Below the pieces are notes generated by a model. The model worked only from the letters and a program-made list of their open reading frames with translations, made no database searches and was not told the DNA's origin. From Stenotrophomonas lactitubi (GTDB lineage: Bacteria; Pseudomonadota; Gammaproteobacteria; Xanthomonadales; Xanthomonadaceae): DNA of 64,000 bases. The position numbers and the translations under genes were made by a program. The DNA lies in NCBI RefSeq assembly GCF_002803515.1, contig NZ_PHQX01000001.1:744001-808000 (forward strand). Direction: 5' to 3'. Each line of letters begins with the position of its first letter. The stretch's first letter is position 1. Shown here piece by piece: positions 1 through 7,944 of this stretch.

Positions 1-723
1 CCCACGGCGTTGGACATCGCACAGGAGGCCAGAGAGGCCAAGGCCAGCCTGGAATCGAACATGTCCTGCATGGCCCGCATCACTGTTCCCGCCAGCAGTG
101 AGCGCCACCGGGTGACCTTCCAGCTGTTGAGGGCATCGATGGACTACGGCCGTGCGTTGCTGTTCCTCCTGGAGACCCATCCCATCGATCTTCCAGCGGT
201 GGCCTTGGCGATGCATCGCTCCCAGATTGAGCAATTCCTGCGGGCGGTGTTTGTCCAGTTCCTTGCCGACGACGAACAGCTGGAGGACTTTCTCCAGGAA
301 GATCGCGGCCCCCGAAAGAAGAACGAGAAAGGAAAGTGGGTGACTATTGCCCTCAAAGACCTGGCCGCGGACGTGGAGCAGGCCATTGCACGCATCGGGC
401 AGGACGATGAGCCTCAGAAGCTGGCTCGGACGGTGACCAATTCGTGGGACCCTCTGTGCGGACTGGTCCATGGCGGGAAGGCCATTCGGGTGATGTATCA
501 AGATCCCAATGGGCAGATCGGGGCGCACGTGCCGGCAGCCATTCTTTTTCAGACCACCGTCAACGCGGTGGCCACCACCAACTTGTGCGTCATTGCAGCA
601 CTGACAGCGGTTGGGGTTGGGGCCTTTGAGGAAAACCCCGTTGTTGAGCAGTGCGCCAGCGGGATGCTGCATTACATGCAACGGAGGAGAGCTCGCATGG
701 AAGAGCTGGCCTGGCCGCCTTAA
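1..723 (+). CDS. DUF6988-like hypothetical protein, 5' end possibly outside window
   Basis: The frame is open from the first base, so the true start may lie left of the window; in-window candidates are TTG at 10 and ATG at 61. The product is about 220-240 residues, soluble, with no signal peptide or membrane segment. Its middle (SQIEQFLRAVFVQFLAD, then a Lys/Arg-rich KKNEKGKW stretch) recalls the DUF6988 family seen in Xanthomonadaceae accessory DNA. That match is from memory. Function is unknown. It ends tail-to-tail with a reverse gene, the two stops overlapping by four bases. Confidence 0.6.
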   Translation, partial: PTALDIAQEAREAKASLESNMSCMARITVPASSERHRVTFQLLRASMDYGRALLFLLETHPIDLPAVALAMHRSQIEQFLRAVFVQFLADDEQLEDFLQEDRGPRKKNEKGKWVTIALKDLAADVEQAIARIGQDDEPQKLARTVTNSWDPLCGLVHGGKAIRVMYQDPNGQIGAHVPAAILFQTTVNAVATTNLCVIAALTAVGVGAFEENPVVEQCASGMLHYMQRRRARMEELAWPP

Positions 724-1082
724 AGGATCGGACGCGCATTGTCGCGCGGCTCTCTATCCCCACCAACGATCGCTGGCGGGGAGAGTTGCAATCGGAGGTC
801 TGCGAATCCTCGGTTTAGGCGGCGTGCCTTCTGACCAAGGGATTCCCAGGTTGAGTCTGCTGCGTCGGACGGAGGCTTTTCGATAAGGACAAGCTGGGCC
901 GATGCCTTGAATCTCTCAAGGAGTGCTGCTTCATGCCCCGGTGGGGCCAGTGCAGCGCGGCTGCTGGCCTCCGCTGCGTTGAGCTCCAGCATGTTCAGTT
1001 CGATCAGCGTCGTCATGGCAACAGGGGACCGGGTGGGCTCCGTCCGCTTGCCGCGCCAAAGGTTGGTGATCCATGTCCACAT
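720..1082 (-). CDS. Hypothetical protein, 120 aa
   Basis: Reverse-strand frame starting MWTWITNLWRGKR and ending on the stop shared with the neighbouring forward gene. It lies 30 bp downstream of the XRE regulator on the same strand, so the two may be cotranscribed. The N-terminus is Trp- and Arg-rich and amphipathic; the rest is Ala/Leu/Glu-rich and probably helical. I recognise no domain. A gene is supported by the compact tail-to-tail packing and the absence of a better frame. Confidence 0.5.
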   Translation of the reverse strand: MWTWITNLWRGKRTEPTRSPVAMTTLIELNMLELNAAEASSRAALAPPGHEAALLERFKASAQLVLIEKPPSDAADSTWESLGQKARRLNRGFADLRLQLSPPAIVGGDREPRDNARPIL

Positions 1083-1112
1083 GGGGTCGATTCGTCCTTG
1101 TTCGCCGATGTC

Positions 1113-1601
1113 CTAGTCCTTGGTGGGCGACAACACTTTTTCGATGAGTGCGTTGCGCTTCTTCGCCGACAGCTCACCCAAAGCGCCTAGCAGTTCGGCA
1201 AAACGTTCCTGCTGAGCCGCGCTCTGCTCGCCCAAAGCCAAGATCGCATCGGCCATCGCTGGGCTGGTCGCCAAAAGATAGGCTGGGGGCACCTCCAAGG
1301 CTTGGGCCAGCTCGAAGAGGGCTTCCAAGCTGATCGACATGCCCTCGGATTCATACCGAGAGATTCGGGCCGACGCCGTGTCCTTGTCCATCCCCATCCG
1401 CACTCCGACTTCGCGCTGGCTCAAGCCCCGCAGGACGCGGGCTTGGCGCAGACGCGCGGCCACCACGGCTCGGGGAGCGGGCGGGGCGGCGGTCACGGGC
1501 TGAACGGATGCAATGCAGGCATGCGGACAGGATGACCCAGAGGCTACGCCCCGGGTAGACTCTACGTGTCGCGTAAGTTGGCTGCAAGATCCCAAATCCA
1601 T
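1113..1601 (-). CDS. XRE-family helix-turn-helix regulator
   Basis: Predicted DNA-binding regulator. A Cro/C1-type HTH runs from about residue 48 to 108 (RLRQARVLRGLSQREVGVRM, then DTASARISRYESEGMSIS and LEALFELAQALEVPPAYLL). The C-terminus is a short helical tail. The first 35-45 residues look non-domain, so translation may instead begin at GTG 1496, just before TAAPPAPRAVVAARL. It is divergent from the exported protein starting at 1622. As the only clear HTH regulator in the element part of the window, it is one candidate for binding the repeated operators described here; that link is inference. Confidence 0.8.
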   Translation of the reverse strand: MDLGSCSQLTRHVESTRGVASGSSCPHACIASVQPVTAAPPAPRAVVAARLRQARVLRGLSQREVGVRMGMDKDTASARISRYESEGMSISLEALFELAQALEVPPAYLLATSPAMADAILALGEQSAAQQERFAELLGALGELSAKKRNALIEKVLSPTKD

Positions 1602-1621
1602 TGGTGGGAACAGGGGGTTTC

Positions 1622-2494
1622 ATGAAGGGAGTTAGAAGGGCCGTGCTGACCGGGGCGTTTGCCCTGACTGCGGCGGCTGGAGCGCAGGCGCAATCGGGGG
1701 CTGGATCGGATCTGCTTCGCCAGATCGGCCGAGCCATCCAAGGCACGCCCAAGGTGGTCAGTGATAGGGCAAGGAGCCCTTACGTCGAGCCGACCGGGAC
1801 CTACTGGGACCTGGATCAGGACGTCTTGGAAGGGGCTCAGCACCTGCGGGCCGGGGTGACGGCTGTGGGTGGTGGCGGCGTGGACACTTGCGACATGCAG
1901 CTGCTCGCCATGGCCCATTCGTCCTATCGCATCGACGCCGACAAGCGCCAATGGTGCCTGAGGCAATGGTGGCTGATGGACACGAAGGCCCAGGGCGCCA
2001 ACGGCATCTCAGGCGATGATCCGGCTGCCATCGAGCGCCGTTATGGCCCGGCTTTCGACGCGCGCCTGCAGCGCTTCAAGGCCATCCGACGGTTTGCCGT
2101 TCGTCCCACGTTCCAAGCCCTGGGCGATGTCGCCTATCGGGCCGACCGTGGCGTGCTGGAAGGATTCATCCCGATGCCTCAGGTGTCCGCGGCGGGACAA
2201 AGCGTCACCGGCAAGGGCTTTGTGCCGTGGGTTCACCGCACCTCCACGGGGGTGTCCAGCCCACCCAACGCCGGCCGCTTCCACCTGCTCATCCGAATGG
2301 GCGCCCAAGAGGCCGCCAACTTGGCGCGACAAGGTCGCAGCTACCGAGACGATCTGGTGGTGTTCTCCGTCAACCGGGTCTGGGTGGAGGGCACGGTGCC
2401 GAAGATGGACGTGACGATAGAGAGGGTTCGGCTCGGATACCGCGACGAAACCATCGACGTTGATTTAACCCATACGCAAGGAGCACCGGCATGA
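1622..2494 (+). CDS. Exported hypothetical protein
   Basis: ATG at 1622 gives MKGVRRAVLTGAFALTAAAG followed by AQAQ, a Sec signal peptide probably cleaved after residue 23. The in-frame codon at 1601 would place seven residues before the signal, so 1622 is preferred. The mature region (about 270 aa) is basic with no recognised domain. Its stop overlaps the ATG of the following lipoprotein gene (ATGA), so the two are translationally coupled. Their position in a run of envelope genes suggests a role at the cell surface or in a transfer apparatus, but nothing in the sequence proves it. Confidence 0.7.
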   Translation: MKGVRRAVLTGAFALTAAAGAQAQSGAGSDLLRQIGRAIQGTPKVVSDRARSPYVEPTGTYWDLDQDVLEGAQHLRAGVTAVGGGGVDTCDMQLLAMAHSSYRIDADKRQWCLRQWWLMDTKAQGANGISGDDPAAIERRYGPAFDARLQRFKAIRRFAVRPTFQALGDVAYRADRGVLEGFIPMPQVSAAGQSVTGKGFVPWVHRTSTGVSSPPNAGRFHLLIRMGAQEAANLARQGRSYRDDLVVFSVNRVWVEGTVPKMDVTIERVRLGYRDETIDVDLTHTQGAPA

Positions 2495-2853
2495 AAGCAA
2501 CCCACGTTTCCCTCGCCCTGATCACCGCAGGCTTGGCCGCCTGCAGCAGCAAGGCGGATTTGCCCACCATCGAACAAGTCGCCCACGCTTACGAGGCGCA
2601 TGCCAACGCCAACCTTTCCAGCGAAATGGGCCAACGAATCGAGGTTTGGGGTTGGAAAGACCTCACCGCGGATTGCACCTCCAGTGGTCCCCAGCGGGCC
2701 ACGTGCGTGACCGGTGGAACGCTGGACGTGGTCGGGTTCCAGGGCGGGCAGCAGTTGAAGCCCGATCCCGTTCCCGTGCCGTCGGCTTACGACTTCATCT
2801 TTGAGAAGCAACCCACAGGCTGGGTGCCGGTCGGAGCCCAGAAGAAGGGCTGA
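2491..2853 (+). CDS. Predicted lipoprotein
   Basis: 120-residue protein with the N-terminus MKATHVSLALITAGLAACSS. The LAAC lipobox predicts lipid modification at Cys18 and membrane anchoring. The remainder is a small soluble domain with two further cysteines around CTSSGPQRATC that could form a disulphide in the periplasm. It overlaps the preceding exported-protein gene by four bases. No family recognised. Confidence 0.75.
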   Translation: MKATHVSLALITAGLAACSSKADLPTIEQVAHAYEAHANANLSSEMGQRIEVWGWKDLTADCTSSGPQRATCVTGGTLDVVGFQGGQQLKPDPVPVPSAYDFIFEKQPTGWVPVGAQKKG

Positions 2854-2912
2854 CCTTGCCAAGGCGCGGAATCGCGCTATGCATTGAGGGAACACCACTT
2901 CAAGGAGGTCCC

Positions 2913-3395
2913 ATGTCTTACAACGCTCACCACACCCCCGGCGGTCACATGCAGTGGGGCTTGCTGGCACCGGGCACCGTCATCCTCGGTGGTGCAGGCC
3001 TGCTGTTTCTTGCCGGAGCCCAAGAGATCGGCGAGAACATGGGCTACGGCTGGGAGGCCGGCCTGGCGGCCGCTGGTGGGGCAGCCGTGCTGCTCTTGCT
3101 GCTCCTGCTCTACGTGTTGAACTGGCGCGCGGCCCGCGTGCGCGCGGCAAGGGCCAGCGGGCTCCCGGTTTCGCCGCGCAAAGGTGGCTTTGGAAAGGGC
3201 GCCCTGGTGGGCTTGCTCTTCGTCGTTGCCCTGCAGCTGGTCAGCGTTGCCGTGGGCCTGCTCTACCCGGGCCTGGAAGAGGGCGAGCGAAACTTCTTCA
3301 CCTCCGTGCCCCCGATGGCTCTGACGGCGCTCATGCCCGTGGCGCTGATCGTGGGTGGCATCGCAGGCAAGCTCTGGCGCTCCACCAGCCTGTAA
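2913..3395 (+). CDS. Four-helix membrane protein
   Basis: ATG at 2913 is preceded by a strong ribosome site (AAGGAGG, five bases upstream), so it is preferred over an upstream TTG in frame. The 160-residue product has four predicted membrane helices, near residues 18-36, 47-68, 93-116 and 130-152, with a basic loop (NWRAARVRAARASG) between helices 2 and 3. Function unknown. It follows the exported and lipoprotein genes and is closed by the terminator at 3416-3440. Confidence 0.75.
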   Translation: MSYNAHHTPGGHMQWGLLAPGTVILGGAGLLFLAGAQEIGENMGYGWEAGLAAAGGAAVLLLLLLLYVLNWRAARVRAARASGLPVSPRKGGFGKGALVGLLFVVALQLVSVAVGLLYPGLEEGERNFFTSVPPMALTALMPVALIVGGIAGKLWRSTSL

Positions 3396-3415
3396 GATCA
3401 GTCCATGTCCTTTGG

Positions 3416-3440
3416 GGCCCCCGCGAGGGGGCCTTTTTTT
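3416..3440 (+). terminator. Intrinsic terminator
   Basis: Perfect seven-base-pair stem GGCCCCC / GGGGGCC with a GCGA loop followed by seven T. It closes the transcript of the membrane protein and is immediately upstream of the first 180-bp leader module. A near-identical terminator precedes the second module at 4133. Confidence 0.9.
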
Positions 3441-3460
3441 GTGCCAGGAAAAGCCCACTG

Positions 3461-3640
3461 CCACCGCCGTCGCTTCGCGCCGGCTTCTGTAAAAGCGGTG
3501 GTGGGAAAAGAGCGGATGACGCCTTCGGCGCGAGAAGTGATGTTAGGAATAACTGCGGCCTTAGTTCCGCAGTTTTTGCTTTTAGTCAAGATTTTGTCCA
3601 CCGAAACCGTGGACAAATTTTCATGGTGATCTACCTTGGA
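3461..3640 (+). promoter_or_regulatory. Structured leader module, copy A
   Basis: First of three copies of a 180-bp intergenic module. In order: an outer CCACCGC...GCGGTGG stem; a GACGCCTTCGGCG hairpin; AACTGCGG (8-nt loop) CCGCAGTT at 3551-3574, followed by T-rich sequence; a TTTTAGTCAA box at 3580-3589; TTGTCCAC (7-nt loop) GTGGACAA at 3594-3616; and TGGACA-14 nt-TCTACC ending near 3635. It lies between a terminator and the gene at 3686, so it is the leader or promoter of that gene. Confidence 0.75.
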
Positions 3641-3685
3641 TACATGGGAAGGCAATCGTGCCAACCGACAAACAAGGACCTCGCC

Positions 3686-4084
3686 ATGAACCACACGATG
3701 CTCATCACAAACGACACCATCACCGTCAAGGAAGCCCACGAAGCTGCGCATGCCGCTGCCAGCACTTTGTTTGACCAGTTGTCTGGGTATACCTATTCGA
3801 CCGGCGCGGCGGGCTATCCCGCGTTCCAGTCTTCCGCTGAGGACGCATTGCTGGCTTTCCTGCTGAACCGCAATTCGGCAGAGCTGGGATGCGAAGACGA
3901 CGAGCTGTTGGCTGACCAAACCGTCTCCGTCAACGTGGAGCGCCAAGAGGACGGGCAGCTCCTTTATGAGGTGGTGTTCGACATGGAAGGGTCGGATTAC
4001 GGCACCAATTGCAAGGTCAAGGACCTGGCGACGCTGGACGAATGGTTCGATGAAGAATGGATCGGCGTGGAGTGCGCGGAGTAA
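3686..4084 (+). CDS. Acidic hypothetical protein
   Basis: ATG at 3686 follows AAGGACCTCGCC and the structured leader. The 132-residue product is strongly acidic (runs such as GCEDDELLADQ and WFDEEWIGVECAE) with no membrane segment. Families of small acidic plasmid or phage proteins include antirestriction proteins and DNA mimics, but no diagnostic motif is present and this is only a thought. A terminator at 4133 follows, so it appears to be monocistronic. Confidence 0.7.
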   Translation: MNHTMLITNDTITVKEAHEAAHAAASTLFDQLSGYTYSTGAAGYPAFQSSAEDALLAFLLNRNSAELGCEDDELLADQTVSVNVERQEDGQLLYEVVFDMEGSDYGTNCKVKDLATLDEWFDEEWIGVECAE

Positions 4085-4132
4085 GGCGTGCTGACAAAAA
4101 CTGATCGCGTAAGAACAATTCATGTCCTTTGA

Positions 4133-4154
4133 GGCCCCGCGAGGGGCCTTTTTT
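4133..4154 (+). terminator. Intrinsic terminator
   Basis: GGCCCC-GCGA-GGGGCC stem-loop followed by six T. The stretch around it (from the ATGTCCTTTG-like sequence onward) is homologous to that at 3405-3440, so terminator and leader module appear to have been duplicated together. Confidence 0.9.
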
Positions 4155-4164
4155 GTGCAAAAAA

Positions 4165-4344
4165 CCAACCGCCGGTCGCTTCGCGCAGGTTTCTGGAAAG
4201 CGGCGATGGAAGAATGGTATGTGACGCCTTCGGCTCGAGAAGTGATGTTAGGAATAACTGCGGCTTTAGTCCCGCAGTTTTTACTTTTAGCCAAGATTTT
4301 GTCCGCTACAGCCGTGGACAAATTTACAGGGCGATCTACCTTGA
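4165..4344 (+). promoter_or_regulatory. Structured leader module, copy B
   Basis: Second copy of the module, same length and order of stems as copy A. Stem AACTGCGG...CCGCAGTT lies at 4256-4279; the box reads TTTTAGCCAA at 4285-4294; stem TTGTCCGC...GTGGACAA lies at 4299-4321, where an A-to-G change leaves a G-T pair that would be tolerated in RNA. TGGACA-14 nt-TCTACC ends at 4340. It precedes the gene at 4394. Confidence 0.75.
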
Positions 4345-4393
4345 ATTTGTGGATAGGCAATCGCGCCTTCCGAAGACCATCAAGGAAATCGAC

Positions 4394-4897
4394 ATGAAAA
4401 TTCATCACCTCGTCAGCGACGGAAACCAAGCGGTCGCCATCACGCAATCGGCATCGAGTGGCGGTGGCTACGCGCACCCGGTGAAGCTCTCCGCCATTCG
4501 CTTCAACGTGAAAGACGCCGAAGCGGTGCTCCAAGAACTCAACAAGTCTGGCCATCGCAGCGAGAAGTCGTTTGAAGTGATCGAGCGCTGGGACGCTGAC
4601 GCTCGCAACCAGGGACCAAAGTCGAAGTTCGGTCGAACCCTTGCCGCCCTTGTGGACGAAGCGAGGGATCACCTGGAGGGGCAGGTGATCTACGAAGCCA
4701 AAGGCATGGAAGAGGGCACCGTGCGTGCGATCAACGCCGCGGCGAAGCAAGCCAGGCTTTCGCAGGTCCTTCCTGCCGCAGGCGGTCCGAGCATGGTCAT
4801 CGGTGGGCAGGTCTGGAACCCACGGCAAGAGGCGCAGAGCCAAGCTCCAGCTCCGGCGGCTGACCTAGAGGCTCCCCGTCAGCGCGTGCGCCTGTAA
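4394..4897 (+). CDS. Hypothetical protein, 167 aa
   Basis: Starts MKIHHLVSDGNQAVAITQSA after leader copy B, with AAGGAAATCGAC as ribosome site. Contains a central alpha/beta-looking region (FNVKDAEAVLQELNKSGHRS) and a disordered Gln/Ala/Pro-rich tail after about residue 145. No recognised domain, no signal peptide. It is followed by a small gene at 4936 with no terminator between, so they may share a transcript. Confidence 0.7.
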   Translation: MKIHHLVSDGNQAVAITQSASSGGGYAHPVKLSAIRFNVKDAEAVLQELNKSGHRSEKSFEVIERWDADARNQGPKSKFGRTLAALVDEARDHLEGQVIYEAKGMEEGTVRAINAAAKQARLSQVLPAAGGPSMVIGGQVWNPRQEAQSQAPAPAADLEAPRQRVRL

Positions 4898-4935
4898 CCG
4901 CCGATCACCCACCAGTCAAAACCAGGAGATTCGAC

Positions 4936-5157
4936 ATGAACGTTCAAATTGCGGAAGCCATGAACAATGCCAAAGACGACGCGGACCGCTACGGAATCCT
5001 TGCAGGGTTCGCCTCCTGCAACCGGGCCCTGCTTGAGAAGGGGGCCGCGCAAGAACTGGTGGACGCCCTGTATTTCGCTGGCGCTGCGATCAACCGTTGG
5101 CGTGCCATCGCGGTGGTCCGAGAGGCGGCCGCCAAGCCGTTGGACGCGGCGTCCTAA
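4936..5157 (+). CDS. Small helical hypothetical protein
   Basis: 73 residues, starting MNVQIAEAMNNAKDDADRYG, with ribosome site AGGAG nine bases upstream. Predicted all-helical with a single Cys. First gene of a tight set: the RHH-like gene begins 13 bp after its stop. No family recognised. Confidence 0.7.
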   Translation: MNVQIAEAMNNAKDDADRYGILAGFASCNRALLEKGAAQELVDALYFAGAAINRWRAIAVVREAAAKPLDAAS

Positions 5158-5170
5158 GCCGGAGCGCGAC

Positions 5171-5530
5171 GTGCTTCAACCTGTCCCTTCCCCAAAACTT
5201 GTCACCCTTCCGTCCTCCCGGGGCTACTCCCGTGATTTGGAGCGCTTGCAGGCGGCCGCCGCGCGCGCGCAGGTCACCCGAAACGAAGCCGTGCGCCAAG
5301 TGCTCGCCATGTATGCCGCCCACCCTTACGCACTGAGCAAGCGTCGGCTGGGTGGGGAGAGGGACGTGCGCCTGGCCTACCTTCCGCTGCAGCGCAGCGT
5401 CTTGGAGGCGGTGGAGCAGGGCGCGGTGAACGCGGGGATTTCCACCGCAGAAGCGGTGCGCCAGATCATCCGGGACTACGTCCAAGGACATCTGCTTCGG
5501 AACCAGGTTCGGGGCAGCCGCCATGGGTGA
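5171..5530 (+). CDS. Tandem ribbon-helix-helix-like protein
   Basis: GTG at 5171 with GGAG six bases upstream, directly after the previous stop. The 119-residue protein holds two related segments, about residues 20-50 (RDLERLQAAAARAQVTRNEA) and 73-105 (RSVLEAVEQGAVNAGISTAE), each followed by VRQ(V/I)L or VRQII. The pattern resembles the two helices of ribbon-helix-helix regulators, here apparently duplicated in one chain. It overlaps the ankyrin gene by eight bases. A DNA-binding role, possibly at element operators or oriT, is inference. Confidence 0.6.
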   Translation: MLQPVPSPKLVTLPSSRGYSRDLERLQAAAARAQVTRNEAVRQVLAMYAAHPYALSKRRLGGERDVRLAYLPLQRSVLEAVEQGAVNAGISTAEAVRQIIRDYVQGHLLRNQVRGSRHG

Positions 5531-6011
5531 CCGCCGCCCACCACCGCCAGGAAGTCCGAGCGCTGAGCTGATTCACGCGTGCGTCGATGGAAGTCTTTTC
5601 CGCGCTCTACAGGCCCTGCGGCAGGGCGCCAACCCCAACGCGTGGCGCCTCAACGAAGGTCCTGCGCTCCATTCCGCACTTGCCTGGCCCCGCATCGTCG
5701 AAGCCCTCCTGCAAGCTGGTGCGCACCCTCAAGAGAGGAACCACTGGTGCGAGCGCCCGCTGGAAAAGCTGGCGGCGGACTACCAGTTGAGCGACGACGC
5801 CGACGAGCGCAGCCGACTTGAGCAGACGGCGTTGCTGCTGTTGCGGCTGGGCGGCAACCCTCACCGGGGCAGTCCGTTCTGGAACACGCCATCGCTGAAG
5901 ACGGCGATGCCGCACGTGGTGGCCACGGTGGAAGCCGAACAACGCGCGGTCCACCTGGAGCAGGCATGGGCAGCCCGGGGAAGTGTCAGTGCAAAGCGGG
6001 CAAGGCTGTAG
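5523..6011 (+). CDS. Ankyrin-repeat-like protein
   Basis: 162 residues with ankyrin-type helices: AELIHACVDGSLFRALQALR followed by QGANPNAWR, then ALAWPRIVEALLQAGAHPQE and LLLLRLGGNPHRGS. Repeats are degenerate and few. Such proteins mediate protein-protein contacts. No signal peptide. One of three ankyrin-like genes in the element (also 11,897 and 25,483). Confidence 0.7.
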   Translation: MGDRRPPPPGSPSAELIHACVDGSLFRALQALRQGANPNAWRLNEGPALHSALAWPRIVEALLQAGAHPQERNHWCERPLEKLAADYQLSDDADERSRLEQTALLLLRLGGNPHRGSPFWNTPSLKTAMPHVVATVEAEQRAVHLEQAWAARGSVSAKRARL

Positions 6012-6027
6012 AGCCAACCGCTCAACG

Positions 6028-6207
6028 CCGCCACCGGTCGCTTCGCGCCGGTTTCTGTAGAAGCGGCGGTGGAAAAGAGTAGGTGACGCCTTCGGCGCGA
6101 TAAGTGATGTTAGGAAAGACTGCGGCCTTGACACCGCAGTTTTTACTTTTAGTCAATATTTTGTCCACTACAACCGTGGACAAATTTCCATGGTGATCTA
6201 CCTTGGG
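6028..6207 (+). promoter_or_regulatory. Structured leader module, copy C
   Basis: Third copy of the 180-bp module, without the upstream GGCCCC terminator. Stem ACTGCGG...CCGCAGT lies at 6119-6140, TTTTAGTCAA at 6147-6156, stem TTGTCCAC...GTGGACAA at 6161-6183, and TGGACA-14 nt-TCTACC ends at 6202. The inner ACCGG...CCGGT stem near 6033 is perfect in this copy. It precedes the small gene at 6253. Confidence 0.75.
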
Positions 6208-6252
6208 ATCAGGAAGAACGCAACGCTCTTCCCACCGACTGGAACCGCCGAC

Positions 6253-6360
6253 ATGACCCTTTCTCTTCTCGCCATCGCTGCCCCCATCGCCCTTCCTTTC
6301 AGCCTTTGGTTGGCCCAGCGCCTTGAACGCTGCATCGATCGTGCCCTTTGGGCGCACTGA
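6253..6360 (+). CDS. Small single-pass membrane protein, 35 aa
   Basis: A 36-codon frame starting MTLSLLAIAAPIALPFSLWL and ending in a basic tail (RLERCIDRALWAH). It has one predicted membrane helix. It sits directly after leader copy C and 10 bp before the next ATG, so it may be a genuine small protein or a leader peptide coupled to the gene at 6371. Confidence 0.45.
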   Translation: MTLSLLAIAAPIALPFSLWLAQRLERCIDRALWAH

Positions 6361-6370
6361 GGGAAACGCC

Positions 6371-7156
6371 ATGACCACGCGTGCCGCCCGCCACCGCTAT
6401 TACGCATACGAGCGCCGCGATGGTTCTGTGTGTTACCTGCCAAAACTGTTGCACGAGGGGATTCAGCGCTACCCGCGAACGATCGCGCACTACCACCTGG
6501 TGCAGTGGTTGGGGGTGTCCAAGTTGCTCAGCAAAGACGAATACAAGCAAATGGCGTGGCTGGGTTCACAGCGGGGCACGCTCTGGCGTGGCTGGGTTCA
6601 CAGCGAAGTACGCTCCGAAACACCCATGATTCAACGCGTGCTGGTCTCACCGGCTGACACCCTGGCAGGGCAAAATGGTTTCATGACCCACGCTGCCGCT
6701 CCATCCACCCTTCAAGCCCCGGCCTACGGCCTGCTGCTCGGCCACACCGAGTGCCATTTCTGCCACGCGCCGACGCCCACCGCCGCGATCTGGGTGCCTT
6801 CGTTCGAGGAGCACGACGACGAAGGTATGGCAGATCAGGGGGAGGGCGCTGTGTTGCGCTACATCGAGCGCTTGAACGAGGAGGCCGCTGCGTTCGTTGC
6901 CGGCCACGCCCCTTGGCTTCGCTTCGACGCCACCCGGACGTCAGGGCAAACCTACTTGGCCCACCATTGCACCACCTGCGGGGCCCTTCAAGGGGACCAC
7001 TTCGTGTTTTCGCCGGATGGCCCGTATTGGCCCCAAGACGATGTCCAACTTGCGTCTCTTCGCTTCATCCGAGGTTTGGGCCCGCTCACCGCTCAAGCAT
7101 CGGCAGGACAGAGCGCGTGGATGGACCGGGTCCCTGTGACCTGCACCCAGGCGTGA
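6371..7156 (+). CDS. Hypothetical protein, apparent fusion of two frames
   Basis: 261 residues starting MTTRAARHRYYAYERRDGSV. The N-terminal third (to about residue 60) and the C-terminal part, from the internal methionine at 6626, look like separate domains. The latter has two CxxC pairs (ECHFCHAPTP and HHCTTCGALQ) that could bind zinc. Between them lies a 22-bp sequence present twice, 32 bp apart, so the two copies are read in different frames. Without the duplication the first frame would end near 6657 and a second gene could start at 6626. The present fused frame may therefore be recent. Function unknown. Confidence 0.6.
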   Translation: MTTRAARHRYYAYERRDGSVCYLPKLLHEGIQRYPRTIAHYHLVQWLGVSKLLSKDEYKQMAWLGSQRGTLWRGWVHSEVRSETPMIQRVLVSPADTLAGQNGFMTHAAAPSTLQAPAYGLLLGHTECHFCHAPTPTAAIWVPSFEEHDDEGMADQGEGAVLRYIERLNEEAAAFVAGHAPWLRFDATRTSGQTYLAHHCTTCGALQGDHFVFSPDGPYWPQDDVQLASLRFIRGLGPLTAQASAGQSAWMDRVPVTCTQA

Positions 7157-7416
7157 CGGCATTCCCAAGTTCAACCCTGAATCGGTGTGCCGAACGCGGC
7201 ACGCTCTCAAAGCTTTGTGCGCTGCGCGCCGCCCCATCGCCCAGCTTCTCCGGTCAAGGGACATTCCAGGGCCCGTGTCCTCGCTGCGCTGCGGGCCGCG
7301 CCAGCCCTTCCATTTCCTCCCTTGACCGCGCCTGTCGGTGGGGCAGTGGGTTCCCCATTCCAGGACATCCCGACCGGATGCCCTGGGCGGGCCATCACTG
7401 ACAAGAGGAACTGCGC
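7157..7416. other. 260-bp intergenic stretch, no gene seen
   Basis: GC-rich, with no convincing frame or ribosome site until the GAGGAAC sequence before the ATG at 7417. No leader module or palindromic operator is present here. Confidence 0.5.
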
Positions 7417-7857
7417 ATGTTCGAACCTTCTGATCTCATCCATTCCTACACCCGGGCCCAGGCGATCGACGACGGCGTCCTGGTGGACGTGTCCGACGTG
7501 GCCAAAGAAGCCGGTTTCAAGTTGCCCGTGGCCATCACCCGCGCTGCGTGGGCACGCTACGTCGAAGTGCCCAGAGGGTTGGAACTGCGCGGCCAGTCGG
7601 TGGACGGCCGGCTTTGGGACGTGCTTTTCATGCTCCATGTGGCCATCAAGCGGCAGCAAGGCAACGGCTCGGAGCTCCAGTTCCAACTCCACGTGGCCTT
7701 GCCGGATGCCGGCGACTGGTTGTCGAACGAAGCCCACCCGGAGGTCGGGTCTGGCCTGACGCGGTCGACCCATCGCCTTGTCACCTTGAAAGCACTGTGT
7801 GAGCCCGGGGACGCCCTAGAGCCGGTGGTCACCGTCATGCTGCCCAACGAGGATTGA
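7417..7857 (+). CDS. DUF6573-like protein
   Basis: 146 residues. The opening (LIHSYTRAQAIDDGVLVDVS, then DVAKEAGFKLPVAITRAAW) matches from memory the DUF6573 family, common on plasmids and conjugative elements and of unknown function. Two-domain alpha/beta appearance, no signal peptide. A GGGCCGG-GAAA-CCGGCCC hairpin just after the stop (about 7866-7883) may end the transcript, although its T tract is poor. Confidence 0.75.
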   Translation: MFEPSDLIHSYTRAQAIDDGVLVDVSDVAKEAGFKLPVAITRAAWARYVEVPRGLELRGQSVDGRLWDVLFMLHVAIKRQQGNGSELQFQLHVALPDAGDWLSNEAHPEVGSGLTRSTHRLVTLKALCEPGDALEPVVTVMLPNED

Positions 7858-7944
7858 GAAAGGGGGGCCGGGAAACCGGCCCTCATCGTTTTCCCGTGCT
7901 GGTCCCGCCGCTACCATGGCGGGACGACAAGGGAGGGGTAGGGG

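Noticed and set aside
3398..4843. Reverse open frame of about 480 codons across two leader modules
   Set aside because: It runs through two terminators and two structured repeats, and duplicates itself because of the repeats, not because of coding.
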